Shown in pieces: positions 1-9,161 of a DNA stretch of 51,721 nucleotides (position 1 is its first letter; each line of letters opens with the position of its first letter). The DNA comes from Bacteroidales bacterium (GTDB taxonomy: Bacteria > Bacteroidota > Bacteroidia > Bacteroidales > GCA-2748055), in contig JAUUZQ010000013.1 in assembly GCA_030589895.1 (NCBI GenBank), forward strand, positions 1 to 51,721, in the 5' to 3' direction. The notes below the pieces were generated by a model that had not been told where the DNA came from, did not search any database, and saw only the letters and a program-made list of their open reading frames with translations. The position numbers and the translations under genes are program-made.

Positions 1-37
1 AAAAGATCGGGACTATTGGATTAGCGAACTGATCAAC

Positions 38-1303
38 TCAACTCCCCAAATCTCTCACAACCAATTGTATATTTTGTACACCCCTCTGCTCCAGCAACAG
101 TGTTTTATTGATCATCACCCTGTCGATAGTTCCTTCATCAAAATAGCGAATTGTGATCAGTTCGAGCCCTGTTTCATAGGAAACCTTGAAGCTCTCTTCC
201 AGCTCATCCACAAGATCACGAATCTTTCGTTTATCATTGCTTACACACACCTGAAAACTTACGGCCGAATTCTGCTGCAAATTAATTTTCACCCCATTTT
301 TATAGAGCTTCCCATAAATCAATTCCAGGTTATCCTCATCGATAAACGAGAAATCGAGAGGTGATATGCGAATCAATACCTGCTCCATCTTAAAAATGAA
401 GGATGGCACCAATTTATCATATTTCAAATTTCCAACCAGTGTTCCTTTGGCTTCAGGATTTTGGAATGATCTTACATGCAGATTGATATTCTTATTTTGA
501 AGCGGTTTTATGGTTTTCGGATGAATAACACTTGTACCAAAATACGCCAGCTCAATAGCATCGAGATATGATAGTTTCTCAATCAATACCGTATCATCAA
601 AATACTTTGGATCGGCATTCAGTACTCCGGGAACATCTTTCCATATAGTAACACTCTCTGCTTTTAGAATATGTGCCAGTATAGCTGCGGTATAATCTGA
701 ACCCTCACGACCCAATGAAACATTAATATTATTGATCGTTGACGCCAAAAACCCCTGAGTAACCAATATCTGATCTTTGTCAAATACAAAACGCTCTTTC
801 ATCAATTGAGAAGATAATTCCCAGTCTACATGACCTTCTCTGAAATTATTATCGGTTTTTAGTGCCTTTCTCACATCCATCCATCTCGCTTTGAGTCCGG
901 CATGGGAGAGATATTGGCTTATAATCCTGGTACTTAGAATCTCACCAAAACCAATAATCTGATCATAATCAAAATCAAAATTCAGTGTCGGTTCAGTGGC
1001 AAGACGATCGGCCAACTCCTCGAAAACCTCTCCTATCTCAACATATATCTTGTGACCTTTATCCTCAAAAAGACTATCCAGGATCTCAAAATGATAATCC
1101 TTGAGTTTTTTATAGCCCTCCTTAATTCCCTTCTCGTTCTTCTTAAAGAAATCTTCAATGATCCCTTCAAGGGCATTGGTCGATTTCCCCATTGCTGACA
1201 CCACTACCACAATCTTTTCGGAATAGGGTTGTAGAATGCTCACAATGTTTTTTACTGCATCGGCACTTTTTACGGAGGCTCCTCCAAATTTAAACACAAT
1301 CAT
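38..1303 (-). CDS. Aspartate kinase, monofunctional
   Basis: Phosphorylates L-aspartate with ATP, the first committed step to lysine/diaminopimelate, threonine and methionine. The 421-aa protein opens with the KFGGASV nucleotide/aspartate-binding motif at residues 5-11 and has SLGREGSDYTAA near residue 198, the family's GRxGSD catalytic loop. Roughly residues 305-420 read as the paired ACT region that senses end products in this family. No homoserine dehydrogenase domain is fused, and length is normal for the stand-alone enzyme. It is a single gene on the minus strand with its own TAnnTTTG box about 33 nt upstream of the ATG. Which end product inhibits it cannot be read from sequence. Confidence 0.95.
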   Translation of the reverse strand: MIVFKFGGASVKSADAVKNIVSILQPYSEKIVVVVSAMGKSTNALEGIIEDFFKKNEKGIKEGYKKLKDYHFEILDSLFEDKGHKIYVEIGEVFEELADRLATEPTLNFDFDYDQIIGFGEILSTRIISQYLSHAGLKARWMDVRKALKTDNNFREGHVDWELSSQLMKERFVFDKDQILVTQGFLASTINNINVSLGREGSDYTAAILAHILKAESVTIWKDVPGVLNADPKYFDDTVLIEKLSYLDAIELAYFGTSVIHPKTIKPLQNKNINLHVRSFQNPEAKGTLVGNLKYDKLVPSFIFKMEQVLIRISPLDFSFIDEDNLELIYGKLYKNGVKINLQQNSAVSFQVCVSNDKRKIRDLVDELEESFKVSYETGLELITIRYFDEGTIDRVMINKTLLLEQRGVQNIQLVVRDLGS

Positions 1304-1335
1304 GTGTAACTGATTTTAAATTATTACTGAATTTG

Positions 1336-1343
1336 CAAAATTA
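1336..1343 (-). promoter_or_regulatory. -7 promoter element of the aspartate kinase gene
   Basis: Exact match (TAATTTTG on the minus strand) to the Bacteroidota -7 consensus TAnnTTTG. It would put the transcription start roughly 25 nt upstream of the ATG at 1303. No convincing -33 TTTG is present at the usual 19-21 nt spacing. Confidence 0.5.
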
Positions 1344-1424
1344 GTAATAGTTTACAATATAGAAAGCGGTATTGCTTTTAAAATAGTAGTGATTGATCGC
1401 TTATGCTCCGATAAGATTTGAAAC

Positions 1425-1817
1425 TTACTGATTTGATTGCTCCGGATAACCAATTTTTTCAAATGTAAAACCAACCATGGCCTCATAGGCTTCGGCTGTA
1501 TCTAACATTTCATCATCGTCATCTTCATACATCCATATGACCTTAAAAGCATGGTCAGTTTCACCAAGGGTTTTAATCTTCTTCAATATATCCAGGACAT
1601 ATTTGGAAGAACTTGTATTAAAATGCTCCAGGTTAATCGTAACTGTTGTCAGGGTGGCAGGGCTCTCCAGGTAATTTGCCAACCATTCCAGGAAGGGAGA
1701 AAAAAATTCCCTGGAGTTTTCAGGATTGGAGCGTCCTGAGATCTCAATATTACCAGTTGCATTATCAACTACCAGTCTGGGCGTTTTTGGTGATCCTTCG
1801 TTTAAGATATTTTCCAT
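1425..1817 (-). CDS. SiaC-family regulatory phosphoprotein (DUF1987)
   Basis: Small cytoplasmic STAS-like protein of 130 aa. In Pseudomonas aeruginosa the family member SiaC is phosphorylated on Thr68 by SiaB, dephosphorylated by SiaA, and when unphosphorylated activates the diguanylate cyclase SiaD. This protein has the family segment FNTSSSK at residues 66-72, so its threonine also falls at position 68. The acidic EDDDDE stretch and the MVGFTFEKIGY-type C-terminus also fit the family. No SiaA phosphatase, SiaB kinase or diguanylate cyclase lies next to it, so its partners must be elsewhere and its output here is unknown. It stands alone, with over 100 bp on each side. Confidence 0.85.
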   Translation of the reverse strand: MENILNEGSPKTPRLVVDNATGNIEISGRSNPENSREFFSPFLEWLANYLESPATLTTVTINLEHFNTSSSKYVLDILKKIKTLGETDHAFKVIWMYEDDDDEMLDTAEAYEAMVGFTFEKIGYPEQSNQ

Positions 1818-1872
1818 AATCTAATGTTTAACAAAGTGTATTATACAATACAAAATATTGCATAGAACTTCT

Positions 1873-1902
1873 ACATTGTGCAATGTGTTGACTTCCGAAG
1901 TC
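1873..1902. repeat. Two adjacent small palindromes upstream of the SiaC-like gene
   Basis: ACATTG-TG-CAATGT (1873-1886) is followed by GACTTC-C-GAAGTC (1890-1902). Both are perfect 6-bp inverted repeats with 1-2 nt centres, inside the 218-bp gap between pabC and the SiaC-like gene, 56-85 bp upstream of the latter's ATG. They could be operator half-sites or small hairpins. No other signal was recognised in this gap. Confidence 0.4.
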
Positions 1903-2035
1903 TAAGATACTTAATTTTTTTATAAAAAATATATCTGTATTAATATTTTAGTAGATATCAGGGCAATTTTCCAGCACTATAATGGATGCCTCGTTTCTTA
2001 TATCGACACCCGCTTCAATTCTATACAGCTTAAAA

Positions 2036-2650
2036 TCAGATAGTATTATTAGTAAAAATGTTTCCATCAATATCAATATCCGTCTGCCCCTCAAAATCCA
2101 TCATCGCATTGATCAGTCTATAGGATGTATACAATGAAAGATCATCCGGACGGATGTTGTCCTGAACAATGACTCCTTCTGCCAGTAGTCTGTTTCGACA
2201 TGTTCCTTCCAACAATGGATCAGAAGGTGTTACCCAGAAATTACCATTGAAAAAAACAATATTTGTGAATGATGTGTCAGTAATAAGTCCATCTCTAACG
2301 ATCAGGATGTCGTCGGCCACTCCTCTCCTATCCAGCAGATCTGTCAACATTTTCCTGTTGGTATATTTATGGGAGTAATCGATTGCATTTCCCTCAACAA
2401 GTTGTAAAGAAGTTATTTCCCTGCACACATAGTTTGAAAATTCGGTTTTATATGTTTTGTCGTTGTACAGAAATCTACATTTCACAACGCCACTTGTAAA
2501 TACTTCCTCCACAAGTAAACATTCTTTTAGCTGCATAGGATTATTGCTTCCAAACAGCACATGAAATGCATAATCCATTCTTCGCTGATGCCACTCCAGA
2601 TGCATTGGAGTACCATCCAGAATTTTTATGGTTTCAACTAATGGGTACAT
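2036..2650 (-). CDS. pabC: Aminotransferase class IV, probable 4-amino-4-deoxychorismate lyase
   Basis: PLP-dependent enzyme that would release pyruvate from aminodeoxychorismate to give p-aminobenzoate for folate. The 204-aa sequence has class-IV landmarks: an HxxRMDYA segment near the N-terminus, a central SHKYTNRKML segment carrying the likely PLP lysine, SFTNIVFFNGNFWVTP, and PLLEGTCRNRLL. It is shorter than the roughly 270-aa enterobacterial PabC but matches the short Bacteroidota form. Its start overlaps the end of pabB by 17 nt, so the two are surely co-translated, and this partnership is the main reason for choosing PabC over a branched-chain aminotransferase. Confidence 0.8.
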   Translation of the reverse strand: MYPLVETIKILDGTPMHLEWHQRRMDYAFHVLFGSNNPMQLKECLLVEEVFTSGVVKCRFLYNDKTYKTEFSNYVCREITSLQLVEGNAIDYSHKYTNRKMLTDLLDRRGVADDILIVRDGLITDTSFTNIVFFNGNFWVTPSDPLLEGTCRNRLLAEGVIVQDNIRPDDLSLYTSYRLINAMMDFEGQTDIDIDGNIFTNNTI

Positions 2651-3629
2651 AAACTTTATCTAACATTTCTTTATACTCACTCTCCATTTCGCTTTGTCCG
2701 GTAATACCACCACCACTGCGAAAGTGTAATTTATCACCTAAATTCTCAATATACCGGATCATCACTCCGCTATCCAGTTCCTTCCCATCAAATATTCCGA
2801 ATATCCCGGTAAAATATCCTCTTTCTTTTTGCTCAGCCTCCTCAATTATTTCCAGGGTTTTTTGCTTTGGGGCTCCACTGACAGATCCTGCAGGAATAAG
2901 CTTCGAAAGAATCTCTCCGAGATTTGATCTCCAGGATTCCGGCAATTTCCCTCTTATCTCTGAACTGACTTGTAAGAGTTCTCCTTTGTGCGTCCTGATC
3001 CGATCTATATATCGAAATTTTGTCACCTCCACATCCTTTGAAACCATAGACAGGTCATTTCTGATCAGATCAACAATTGTATTGTGCTCCCATAATTCTT
3101 TATCAGTATTCAATAATTTCTCTTCGGCATTGGGAATGGAAGCATCGATGGTTCCCTTCATCGGATAAGAGAATATCTGATCGCCCTTGATTCTAACAAA
3201 ACACTCCGGCGAGAATACCACAAAATCATCCTCCTTCAGTAACTTATATTTTGCACTGCTTCTATAAAAAATCTCCTTCAAACTAAGATTTGTATCCAGC
3301 CTGGTTGGAAATGTGAGATTAAGCAAATAAGAATTTCCATGTAAAATATTCTTTTTCACCTGCTGAAAAGCTTCCATATAAATCTCTTTGGCAACCGGAT
3401 GAGTATCAAACTTAAGGCTATCATCACTATCATCTGGCCCATGACTATTCTTATACCCGTTCAAATCAAAAAACAAGCCCTCCTTCTCAGCTTCCCCGAT
3501 AGAAATAATCAATGGTTTTTTGCACTCAAAATCTATAATAAACAGGAAAGGCCGGCCTTCAGCAGCCATTGTGTTGCATGTTTGAGTGAATTGATCCATT
3601 TGCATATGGTAAAGATAGTAATTCCTCAT
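2634..3629 (-). CDS. pabB: Aminodeoxychorismate synthase component I
   Basis: Chorismate-utilising enzyme (TrpE/PabB/MenF superfamily) making 4-amino-4-deoxychorismate with ammonia from a PabA glutaminase. The YPMKGTIDAS segment is the PIKGT signature that separates PabB from TrpE; its lysine is the covalent catalyst in characterised PabB. IPAGSVSGAPKQKTLEII and GYFTGIFG are also conserved. At 331 aa it lacks the N-terminal tryptophan-binding half found in E. coli PabB, as is usual for the short Bacteroidota form. No pabA neighbours it, so the glutaminase must be shared or elsewhere. It is divergent from mfd, with only 33 bp between the two start codons. Confidence 0.9.
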   Translation of the reverse strand: MRNYYLYHMQMDQFTQTCNTMAAEGRPFLFIIDFECKKPLIISIGEAEKEGLFFDLNGYKNSHGPDDSDDSLKFDTHPVAKEIYMEAFQQVKKNILHGNSYLLNLTFPTRLDTNLSLKEIFYRSSAKYKLLKEDDFVVFSPECFVRIKGDQIFSYPMKGTIDASIPNAEEKLLNTDKELWEHNTIVDLIRNDLSMVSKDVEVTKFRYIDRIRTHKGELLQVSSEIRGKLPESWRSNLGEILSKLIPAGSVSGAPKQKTLEIIEEAEQKERGYFTGIFGIFDGKELDSGVMIRYIENLGDKLHFRSGGGITGQSEMESEYKEMLDKVYVPIS

Positions 3630-3636
3630 TTTTATT

Positions 3637-3650
3637 TAAGTTTGCAAACT
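3637..3650 (+). promoter_or_regulatory. mfd -7 promoter element overlapped by a 12-bp palindrome
   Basis: TAAGTTTG at 3637-3644 fits the Bacteroidota -7 consensus exactly and would start transcription about 12 nt before the mfd ATG. It overlaps the perfect palindrome AGTTTGCAAACT (3639-3650), in the 33-bp divergent gap between pabB and mfd, so a bound protein could affect both genes. Confidence 0.5.
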
Positions 3651-3662
3651 GTTACGATTTTA

Positions 3663-6600
3663 ATGATTAGTAATCCGTATAGTGCGCATCCATTTTCTAC
3701 TGAAATTGTGCAAAAACTGCATGAGAAGGGGAGTGCTATATACCAGCTGAAAGGATTATCAGGCTCATCGAAGGCAGGACTGATCCATTCGGTTCTATCC
3801 CGCATGAAAGGAAATCACCTGCTTCTTTTCCACGACAAAGAAGATGCTGCTTATTTCTATACCGACCTTGTAAACCTGGAGGGAACTCACGATCGTACAC
3901 TTTTTTTTCCCTCTTCATATAAAAGATCTGTCCAGTACAAGCAAACCGATGAGGCCAATATCATCACCAGAACTCAAACACTCAGGCGCCTGAATGAACA
4001 GCGTGTCGCCAGCTTCATCATATCTTATGCCGAAGCGATGTTGGAAAGAGTGCTGACACGAGCAGAATTGGGGAGACATACTCTGGAAGTAAAAACCGGT
4101 GAAAAGATTGACAGGGAGTTCCTGGAGGAGGTGTTGGAAACATACAATTTTCAAGCTGTAGATTTTGTTTACGAACCTGGTCAATATGCAATTCGAGGGG
4201 GTATCGTCGATATTTTTTCCTTCGCAAGCAGTCACCCATACAGGATAGATTTCTTTGGCAATGAGGTGGATACAATTCGGCTGTTTGATGTGGAAACGCA
4301 ACGCTCACAAGAACAGGTAAAAAAGGTTTCTGTAATCCCGAATGTACAGTGGGAACAAGAATTGGGAGAGAAACGGGTGTCTTTTCTCGAATACATTCCG
4401 GCCAACACAACTATATGGTTGGATGATGCTGAGCTGATACTTGATCACATTCGAAAGATATTTGATCAAACTGTACTCGATACACAAAGCGACAAAACAA
4501 TTGAAAAAGCAGAATTCCTCGCCAATGAAATCCATATTGAAGAACAGCTTCAGCGATTCTCAAGATTAGAATTTGTAAGGGCAACATACCCCAAACCCGA
4601 AAAAGTATGGCAATTCAATACATCTCCTCAACCTCAATTCAACAAAAATTTCGAATTACTGGCTGAAAATTTAAAAAACAACAGTAAGGCCGGCTATACA
4701 AATTATATCCTCTCTGAAAATGCAGGTCAGATCGATCGCTTGCGTGCCATTTTCAACGAAATTAATCCTGAAGTTATTTTCGAGGATATAAAAAGCACTA
4801 TCCATGAAGGATTCACTGATGATGATCTGAAATTTTCTATATATACTGACCATCAAATATTTGAAAGATATCATAAATTCAAGCTGAATGAGCGCTTCAC
4901 CAAAAAAGAGGCGCTTTCGATTAAAGAACTTACAGGTTTGCATCCGGGAGATTATGTGGTACATGTTGACCATGGAATCGGAATCTTTGGCGGTTTGGAG
5001 AGAATTGAAATGAACGGAAAAATGCAGGAGTCTGTTCGACTGGTATTCAAGGACAATGATGTATTGTATGTTAATATTCATTCTCTGCACCGTATCTCAA
5101 AGTACAAGGGGAAAGAAGGTAAAGCTCCCCGGGTCTATAAACTTGGGACAGGGGCATGGCAAAAGCTGAAACAAAAAACCAAGAATAAGGTAAAAGATAT
5201 TGCAGGAGAACTCATCGCATTGTATGCAAAACGCAGAGAACAAAAAGGATTCACTTTTACCCCTGACACTTATCTGCAAAGGGAACTGGAATCATCTTTC
5301 ATATATGAGGATACTCCTGACCAATCGAAGGCAACTTCAGATGTCAAAGAGGGAATGGAAGCATCCTTCCCAATGGACAGGCTTGTATGTGGCGATGTAG
5401 GGTTTGGAAAAACTGAAATAGCAATTCGTGCAGCTTTCAAAGCAGTGAGCGACAGCAAGCAGGTTGCAGTATTGGTTCCTACCACAATACTGGCACTTCA
5501 GCATTACAATACATTTAAGAACAGGCTAAAGGATTTTCCATGTTCGGTCGATTATATCAGCAGAATGCGAAGCAATGCCGACCAGAAAGCAATATTAAAA
5601 AAATTAAGCGAAGGAAAACTTGATATCATCATTGGAACACATAAACTGGCCAATGAAACAGTAAAATTCAAAGATCTCGGACTACTGATCATCGATGAAG
5701 AGCAAAAATTTGGAGTCTCTGTAAAAGAAAAACTCAAACAACTCAAACTTAATGTCGACACGCTCACACTCACAGCAACACCCATACCAAGAACCCTGCA
5801 GTTTTCTCTGATGGGAGCACGTGACCTCTCAATTATCAATACCCCTCCACCAAACAGGCATCCAATAATTACTGAATTGCATCCCTTTAATGAAGCTATT
5901 ATTAAGGAAGCTATTGAATATGAGTTAAATCGCGGGGGACAGGTCTTTTTCATTCACAACCGGGTACAAAATATCCAGGAAGTGAAAATAATGATTGATA
6001 AACTGGTGCCTGGGGCACGATCTGTAATTGCCCATGGTCAGATGGACGGCAAAACACTTGAAAATGTCATACTGAGTTTTATGGATGGAGTTCATGATGT
6101 GCTTATTGCCACAACTATTATTGAATCCGGAATCGATATTCCAAATACAAATACAATAATTATCAACAATGCACACCACTTCGGATTGAGTGATCTGCAT
6201 CAACTTCGGGGACGTGTAGGAAGGTCAAATAAGAAGGCTTTCTGCTATCTTTTCTCACCTCCGCTTACCATGGTGACACCTGAAGCCAGACGACGTTTAA
6301 AAGCAATAGAAGAATTCTCCAGTCTGGGTAGCGGATTTAACATTGCCATGCAGGATCTCGACATCCGGGGAGCAGGAAATCTGCTGGGAGGAGAGCAAAG
6401 TGGTTTCATAACTGATATTGGATTTGAGACCTATCATAAAATCCTGAATGAGGCTATACAAGAGCTGAAAGACGGTGTTTTCAAGGATCTTTTTGATACT
6501 GGAAATGATTCTGGAGAAGGTGGGAAAACCGAAGAAATAAGGAATTATTCCAACGACTGTCATATCGATACTGACCTGGAATTATTGCTGCCTGATAACT

Positions 6601-7007
6601 ATGTTTCAAATGTATCGGAGCGAATTCATCTTTACAGAGAACTGGACAATATTAGCCATGAAGATGGCCTCATTGAATACAGAAAAATGCTGGAAGATCG
6701 ATTCGGTGTATTGCCATCAGAAACGGAAGAACTCCTTCAAGTAGTACAACTTCGATGGCTCGCATTAAGAACAGGTGTTGAAAAAATCATTTTGAAAAAT
6801 AACACTCTGATTACGTTCTTTGTAAGTAACCCGGATTCATTGTTCTATCGTTCACCGGTTTTTGGAAGAGTGATTCAGAATATTCAAGCTAAGCAGAAAC
6901 TGTTCAGAATGAGACAGGATAAAGAGAGATTGAGCCTTAGAATAAATAATGTAAGATCAATTTCAGAAACATTCAGAATATTGGAGCAATTACAGGCCGG
7001 GGAATAG
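3663..7007 (+). CDS. mfd: Transcription-repair coupling factor
   Basis: ATP-driven DNA translocase that removes RNA polymerase stalled at lesions and recruits UvrA. The open frame runs back to 3399, but the ATG at 3663 gives a family-like N-terminus and 1114 aa. Domains in order: UvrB-like N-terminal region (about 1-320), the CarD/RID polymerase-binding domain beginning LTGLHPGDYVVHVDHGIG (about 420), then the RecG-like motor with Walker A GDVGFGKT (about 576), Walker B variant DEEQKFGV (about 677), LTATPIPRTLQFSL and GRVGRSNKKAFCYL, and the C-terminal TRCF domain. The stop is followed almost at once by coaX. All motor motifs are intact. Confidence 0.97.
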   Translation: MISNPYSAHPFSTEIVQKLHEKGSAIYQLKGLSGSSKAGLIHSVLSRMKGNHLLLFHDKEDAAYFYTDLVNLEGTHDRTLFFPSSYKRSVQYKQTDEANIITRTQTLRRLNEQRVASFIISYAEAMLERVLTRAELGRHTLEVKTGEKIDREFLEEVLETYNFQAVDFVYEPGQYAIRGGIVDIFSFASSHPYRIDFFGNEVDTIRLFDVETQRSQEQVKKVSVIPNVQWEQELGEKRVSFLEYIPANTTIWLDDAELILDHIRKIFDQTVLDTQSDKTIEKAEFLANEIHIEEQLQRFSRLEFVRATYPKPEKVWQFNTSPQPQFNKNFELLAENLKNNSKAGYTNYILSENAGQIDRLRAIFNEINPEVIFEDIKSTIHEGFTDDDLKFSIYTDHQIFERYHKFKLNERFTKKEALSIKELTGLHPGDYVVHVDHGIGIFGGLERIEMNGKMQESVRLVFKDNDVLYVNIHSLHRISKYKGKEGKAPRVYKLGTGAWQKLKQKTKNKVKDIAGELIALYAKRREQKGFTFTPDTYLQRELESSFIYEDTPDQSKATSDVKEGMEASFPMDRLVCGDVGFGKTEIAIRAAFKAVSDSKQVAVLVPTTILALQHYNTFKNRLKDFPCSVDYISRMRSNADQKAILKKLSEGKLDIIIGTHKLANETVKFKDLGLLIIDEEQKFGVSVKEKLKQLKLNVDTLTLTATPIPRTLQFSLMGARDLSIINTPPPNRHPIITELHPFNEAIIKEAIEYELNRGGQVFFIHNRVQNIQEVKIMIDKLVPGARSVIAHGQMDGKTLENVILSFMDGVHDVLIATTIIESGIDIPNTNTIIINNAHHFGLSDLHQLRGRVGRSNKKAFCYLFSPPLTMVTPEARRRLKAIEEFSSLGSGFNIAMQDLDIRGAGNLLGGEQSGFITDIGFETYHKILNEAIQELKDGVFKDLFDTGNDSGEGGKTEEIRNYSNDCHIDTDLELLLPDNYVSNVSERIHLYRELDNISHEDGLIEYRKMLEDRFGVLPSETEELLQVVQLRWLALRTGVEKIILKNNTLITFFVSNPDSLFYRSPVFGRVIQNIQAKQKLFRMRQDKERLSLRINNVRSISETFRILEQLQAGE

Positions 7008-7036
7008 TGAATATAAATGCATATAATCTATTGCCG

Positions 7037-7783
7037 ATGAATCTTGTACTTGACCTGGGAAACAGCTTTGGGAAAATAGCTGTATGTGCTAATACTGAAG
7101 TGATTGAAAGCGCTGTATACCCGACGCTTACAATGAAAGAAATATCTTATTTCATCACAAGATATCCGGAAATTAAAGGAGCCATTTTCTCAAGTGTTGC
7201 CAACCACTCCCGCGAACTGATCGACTACCTGAGTACAACATTTGAAACATTCCTGGAATTAAACGCATCAACACCTTTGCCAGTTAAAAATCACTACAGC
7301 ACTCCGGATACCCTGGGCTACGACAGGATAGCAGCAGTTACCGGCGCACACACTATTTATCCCAATAACAACGTTCTGGTTATAGATGCCGGGACAGCAT
7401 TAACTTATGACCTGGTCACAGCTGAAGGAGAATACCTTGGTGGAAATATCTCACCGGGGATGAACATGCGATTCAAAGCTTTGAATAAGTTTACAAATCG
7501 ACTGCCTTTGCTGAGCATAAATGATGACGAAATCGATTTACTGGGAACATCCACAGAAAAAGCCATCATTTCGGGTGTAGTGAATGGTGTTTTACTGGAG
7601 ATTGAAGGCTTTATATCATCTGTGTCACAGGAATTTACAAATATTAAGGTGGTAATGACCGGAGGTGATGCCTTTTCTTTTGATAAAAGGTTAAAAAGTA
7701 GCATCTTTGTCGTCTCGCATCTGAACCTGATTGGATTAAACAGAATTTTAGATTACAATGACTGGAAGAAGAATGAAGAATAG
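7037..7783 (+). CDS. coaX: Type III pantothenate kinase
   Basis: Phosphorylates pantothenate, the first step to coenzyme A, as a cytoplasmic dimer of the ASKHA fold. A GTG at 7007 would extend the frame, but the ATG at 7037 gives MNLVLDLGNSFGK, the typical start with the phosphate-binding DxGN motif. DAGTALTYDLV, GGNISPGMNMRFKAL and MTGGDA are the other family blocks. The resulting 248 aa is normal length. It follows mfd by 29 bp and its 3' end overlaps the next gene by 11 nt, so it is probably translated from the mfd transcript. Confidence 0.93.
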   Translation: MNLVLDLGNSFGKIAVCANTEVIESAVYPTLTMKEISYFITRYPEIKGAIFSSVANHSRELIDYLSTTFETFLELNASTPLPVKNHYSTPDTLGYDRIAAVTGAHTIYPNNNVLVIDAGTALTYDLVTAEGEYLGGNISPGMNMRFKALNKFTNRLPLLSINDDEIDLLGTSTEKAIISGVVNGVLLEIEGFISSVSQEFTNIKVVMTGGDAFSFDKRLKSSIFVVSHLNLIGLNRILDYNDWKKNEE

Positions 7784-9089
7784 TGTTTTAATGGTTCTGC
7801 TGATGCTCATTGCATCCCCCGCAATTTCACAATACGATACATATTCTCCTTACACAAGATTTGCACTTGGTGATTTCACAAAAGGCGGATTTGGACAGAA
7901 CCTTGCCATGGGCGGTACCGGCCTGGCAATCAAAAAGAGTAATCATCTGAATTATCTAAATCCTGCTGCATATAGCGCCAGGGATAGCATGTCAGTTTTA
8001 TTTGATTTTGGATTCAATGGATATATGAATTATTACAAATCAACTGCCGTAAACAATTCCTGGAGGAATGGTAACTTTCACCATATCGCCCTGTCTGTTC
8101 CGATAGGCAAGAACTTTGCAATGGGAACAGGTTTGGTTCCTTTTAGCAGTGTTGGATACAATATCAAACAAGAATTTAATGATCTCGGAACAGGTGATCC
8201 ACTGGACTTCTACCATCACGGAGAAGGAGGAATCATGAAATATTTCCTTGGTGTATCAACTGAACTTTTTGATCACGTATCCGTTGGAGTAAATATGAAC
8301 TATTTACTTGGAGATATTAACAGAGAAAGGTATCTCAGCTTTCCTTCCCAGCCAGATTTTGCATCTACGAGTGCCATTGAGGAGATTCATATTAGTAACA
8401 CATATTTTGGTTTTGGATTTCAATATCATGAGGTGATATCTGATAAATTCTTTTTCACCTTAGGAGGAACCTACGATTTACAAACCACGTTTAACTCAAC
8501 ACTGGACAATACCATTACAAATAAGTTCCCAAGCTCAAGCACAAATTCAGGTGCTTATCTAAATGACTCAACATTCATCTCATCCAATATTATTATCAGT
8601 GGCAGCGATACTCTAACAGGTTCCATTACGATACCAGCAAAAATTGGTTTTGGAATAGCACTGGGGATACCTGATAAATTAACTGTAACTGCCGACTACT
8701 ACATTCAGGACTGGTCTTCCACGAACAGTCTGAATAATTTTCTGGAGAATGATGGATTTAATCTCGCAGATACGCGTTCAATGCATTTTGGTGCCGAATA
8801 TACTCCTGATCATGAGGCTCTTAGAGGATATCATAAATTAATGAGCTATAGAATAGGAGGATACTATTCCGACCACTATATCCAGGTACAAGATTACCAG
8901 ATGAAGGAATATGGCATAACTTTTGGAGTAGGTCTACCAATGAATAAATCGCAATCGTCATTTAACATTGCATTTACATTGATAACCAGAGGTACTGCAG
9001 AGGAAAATTTTGTAAAGGAAAATTATGGAATTCTTACATTTAGTGTAACTTTGCACGATCTTTGGTTTTACAAAAGAAAATTTGATTAA
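7773..9089 (+). CDS. Outer membrane beta-barrel protein of unknown function
   Basis: Predicted secreted protein of 438 aa. The first 20 residues (MKNSVLMVLLMLIASPAISQ) form a signal peptide with probable cleavage at AIS/Q. The mature chain is rich in alternating aromatic and glycine segments such as AMGGTGLAIKKSNHLNYLNPAAYSA and ends in an aromatic-rich strand, as in FadL/OmpP1-like barrels. I start at the ATG at 7773 rather than 7758 because it begins directly at the signal peptide. It overlaps coaX and precedes a TPR protein and LptC, an order I recall as common in Bacteroidota. Ligand or transport role is unknown. Confidence 0.75.
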   Translation: MKNSVLMVLLMLIASPAISQYDTYSPYTRFALGDFTKGGFGQNLAMGGTGLAIKKSNHLNYLNPAAYSARDSMSVLFDFGFNGYMNYYKSTAVNNSWRNGNFHHIALSVPIGKNFAMGTGLVPFSSVGYNIKQEFNDLGTGDPLDFYHHGEGGIMKYFLGVSTELFDHVSVGVNMNYLLGDINRERYLSFPSQPDFASTSAIEEIHISNTYFGFGFQYHEVISDKFFFTLGGTYDLQTTFNSTLDNTITNKFPSSSTNSGAYLNDSTFISSNIIISGSDTLTGSITIPAKIGFGIALGIPDKLTVTADYYIQDWSSTNSLNNFLENDGFNLADTRSMHFGAEYTPDHEALRGYHKLMSYRIGGYYSDHYIQVQDYQMKEYGITFGVGLPMNKSQSSFNIAFTLITRGTAEENFVKENYGILTFSVTLHDLWFYKRKFD

Positions 9090-9161
9090 AAACAATTCTG
9101 ACAGATTACTTTAGATGAACCGAATCCCAATATCGGAATGAGGCGCATCTGACCTTAATAA

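Noticed and set aside
3399..3662. 88-residue N-terminal extension of Mfd in the open frame
   Set aside because: It overlaps pabB on the other strand, has no Mfd similarity, and the ATG at 3663 is preceded by a promoter element.
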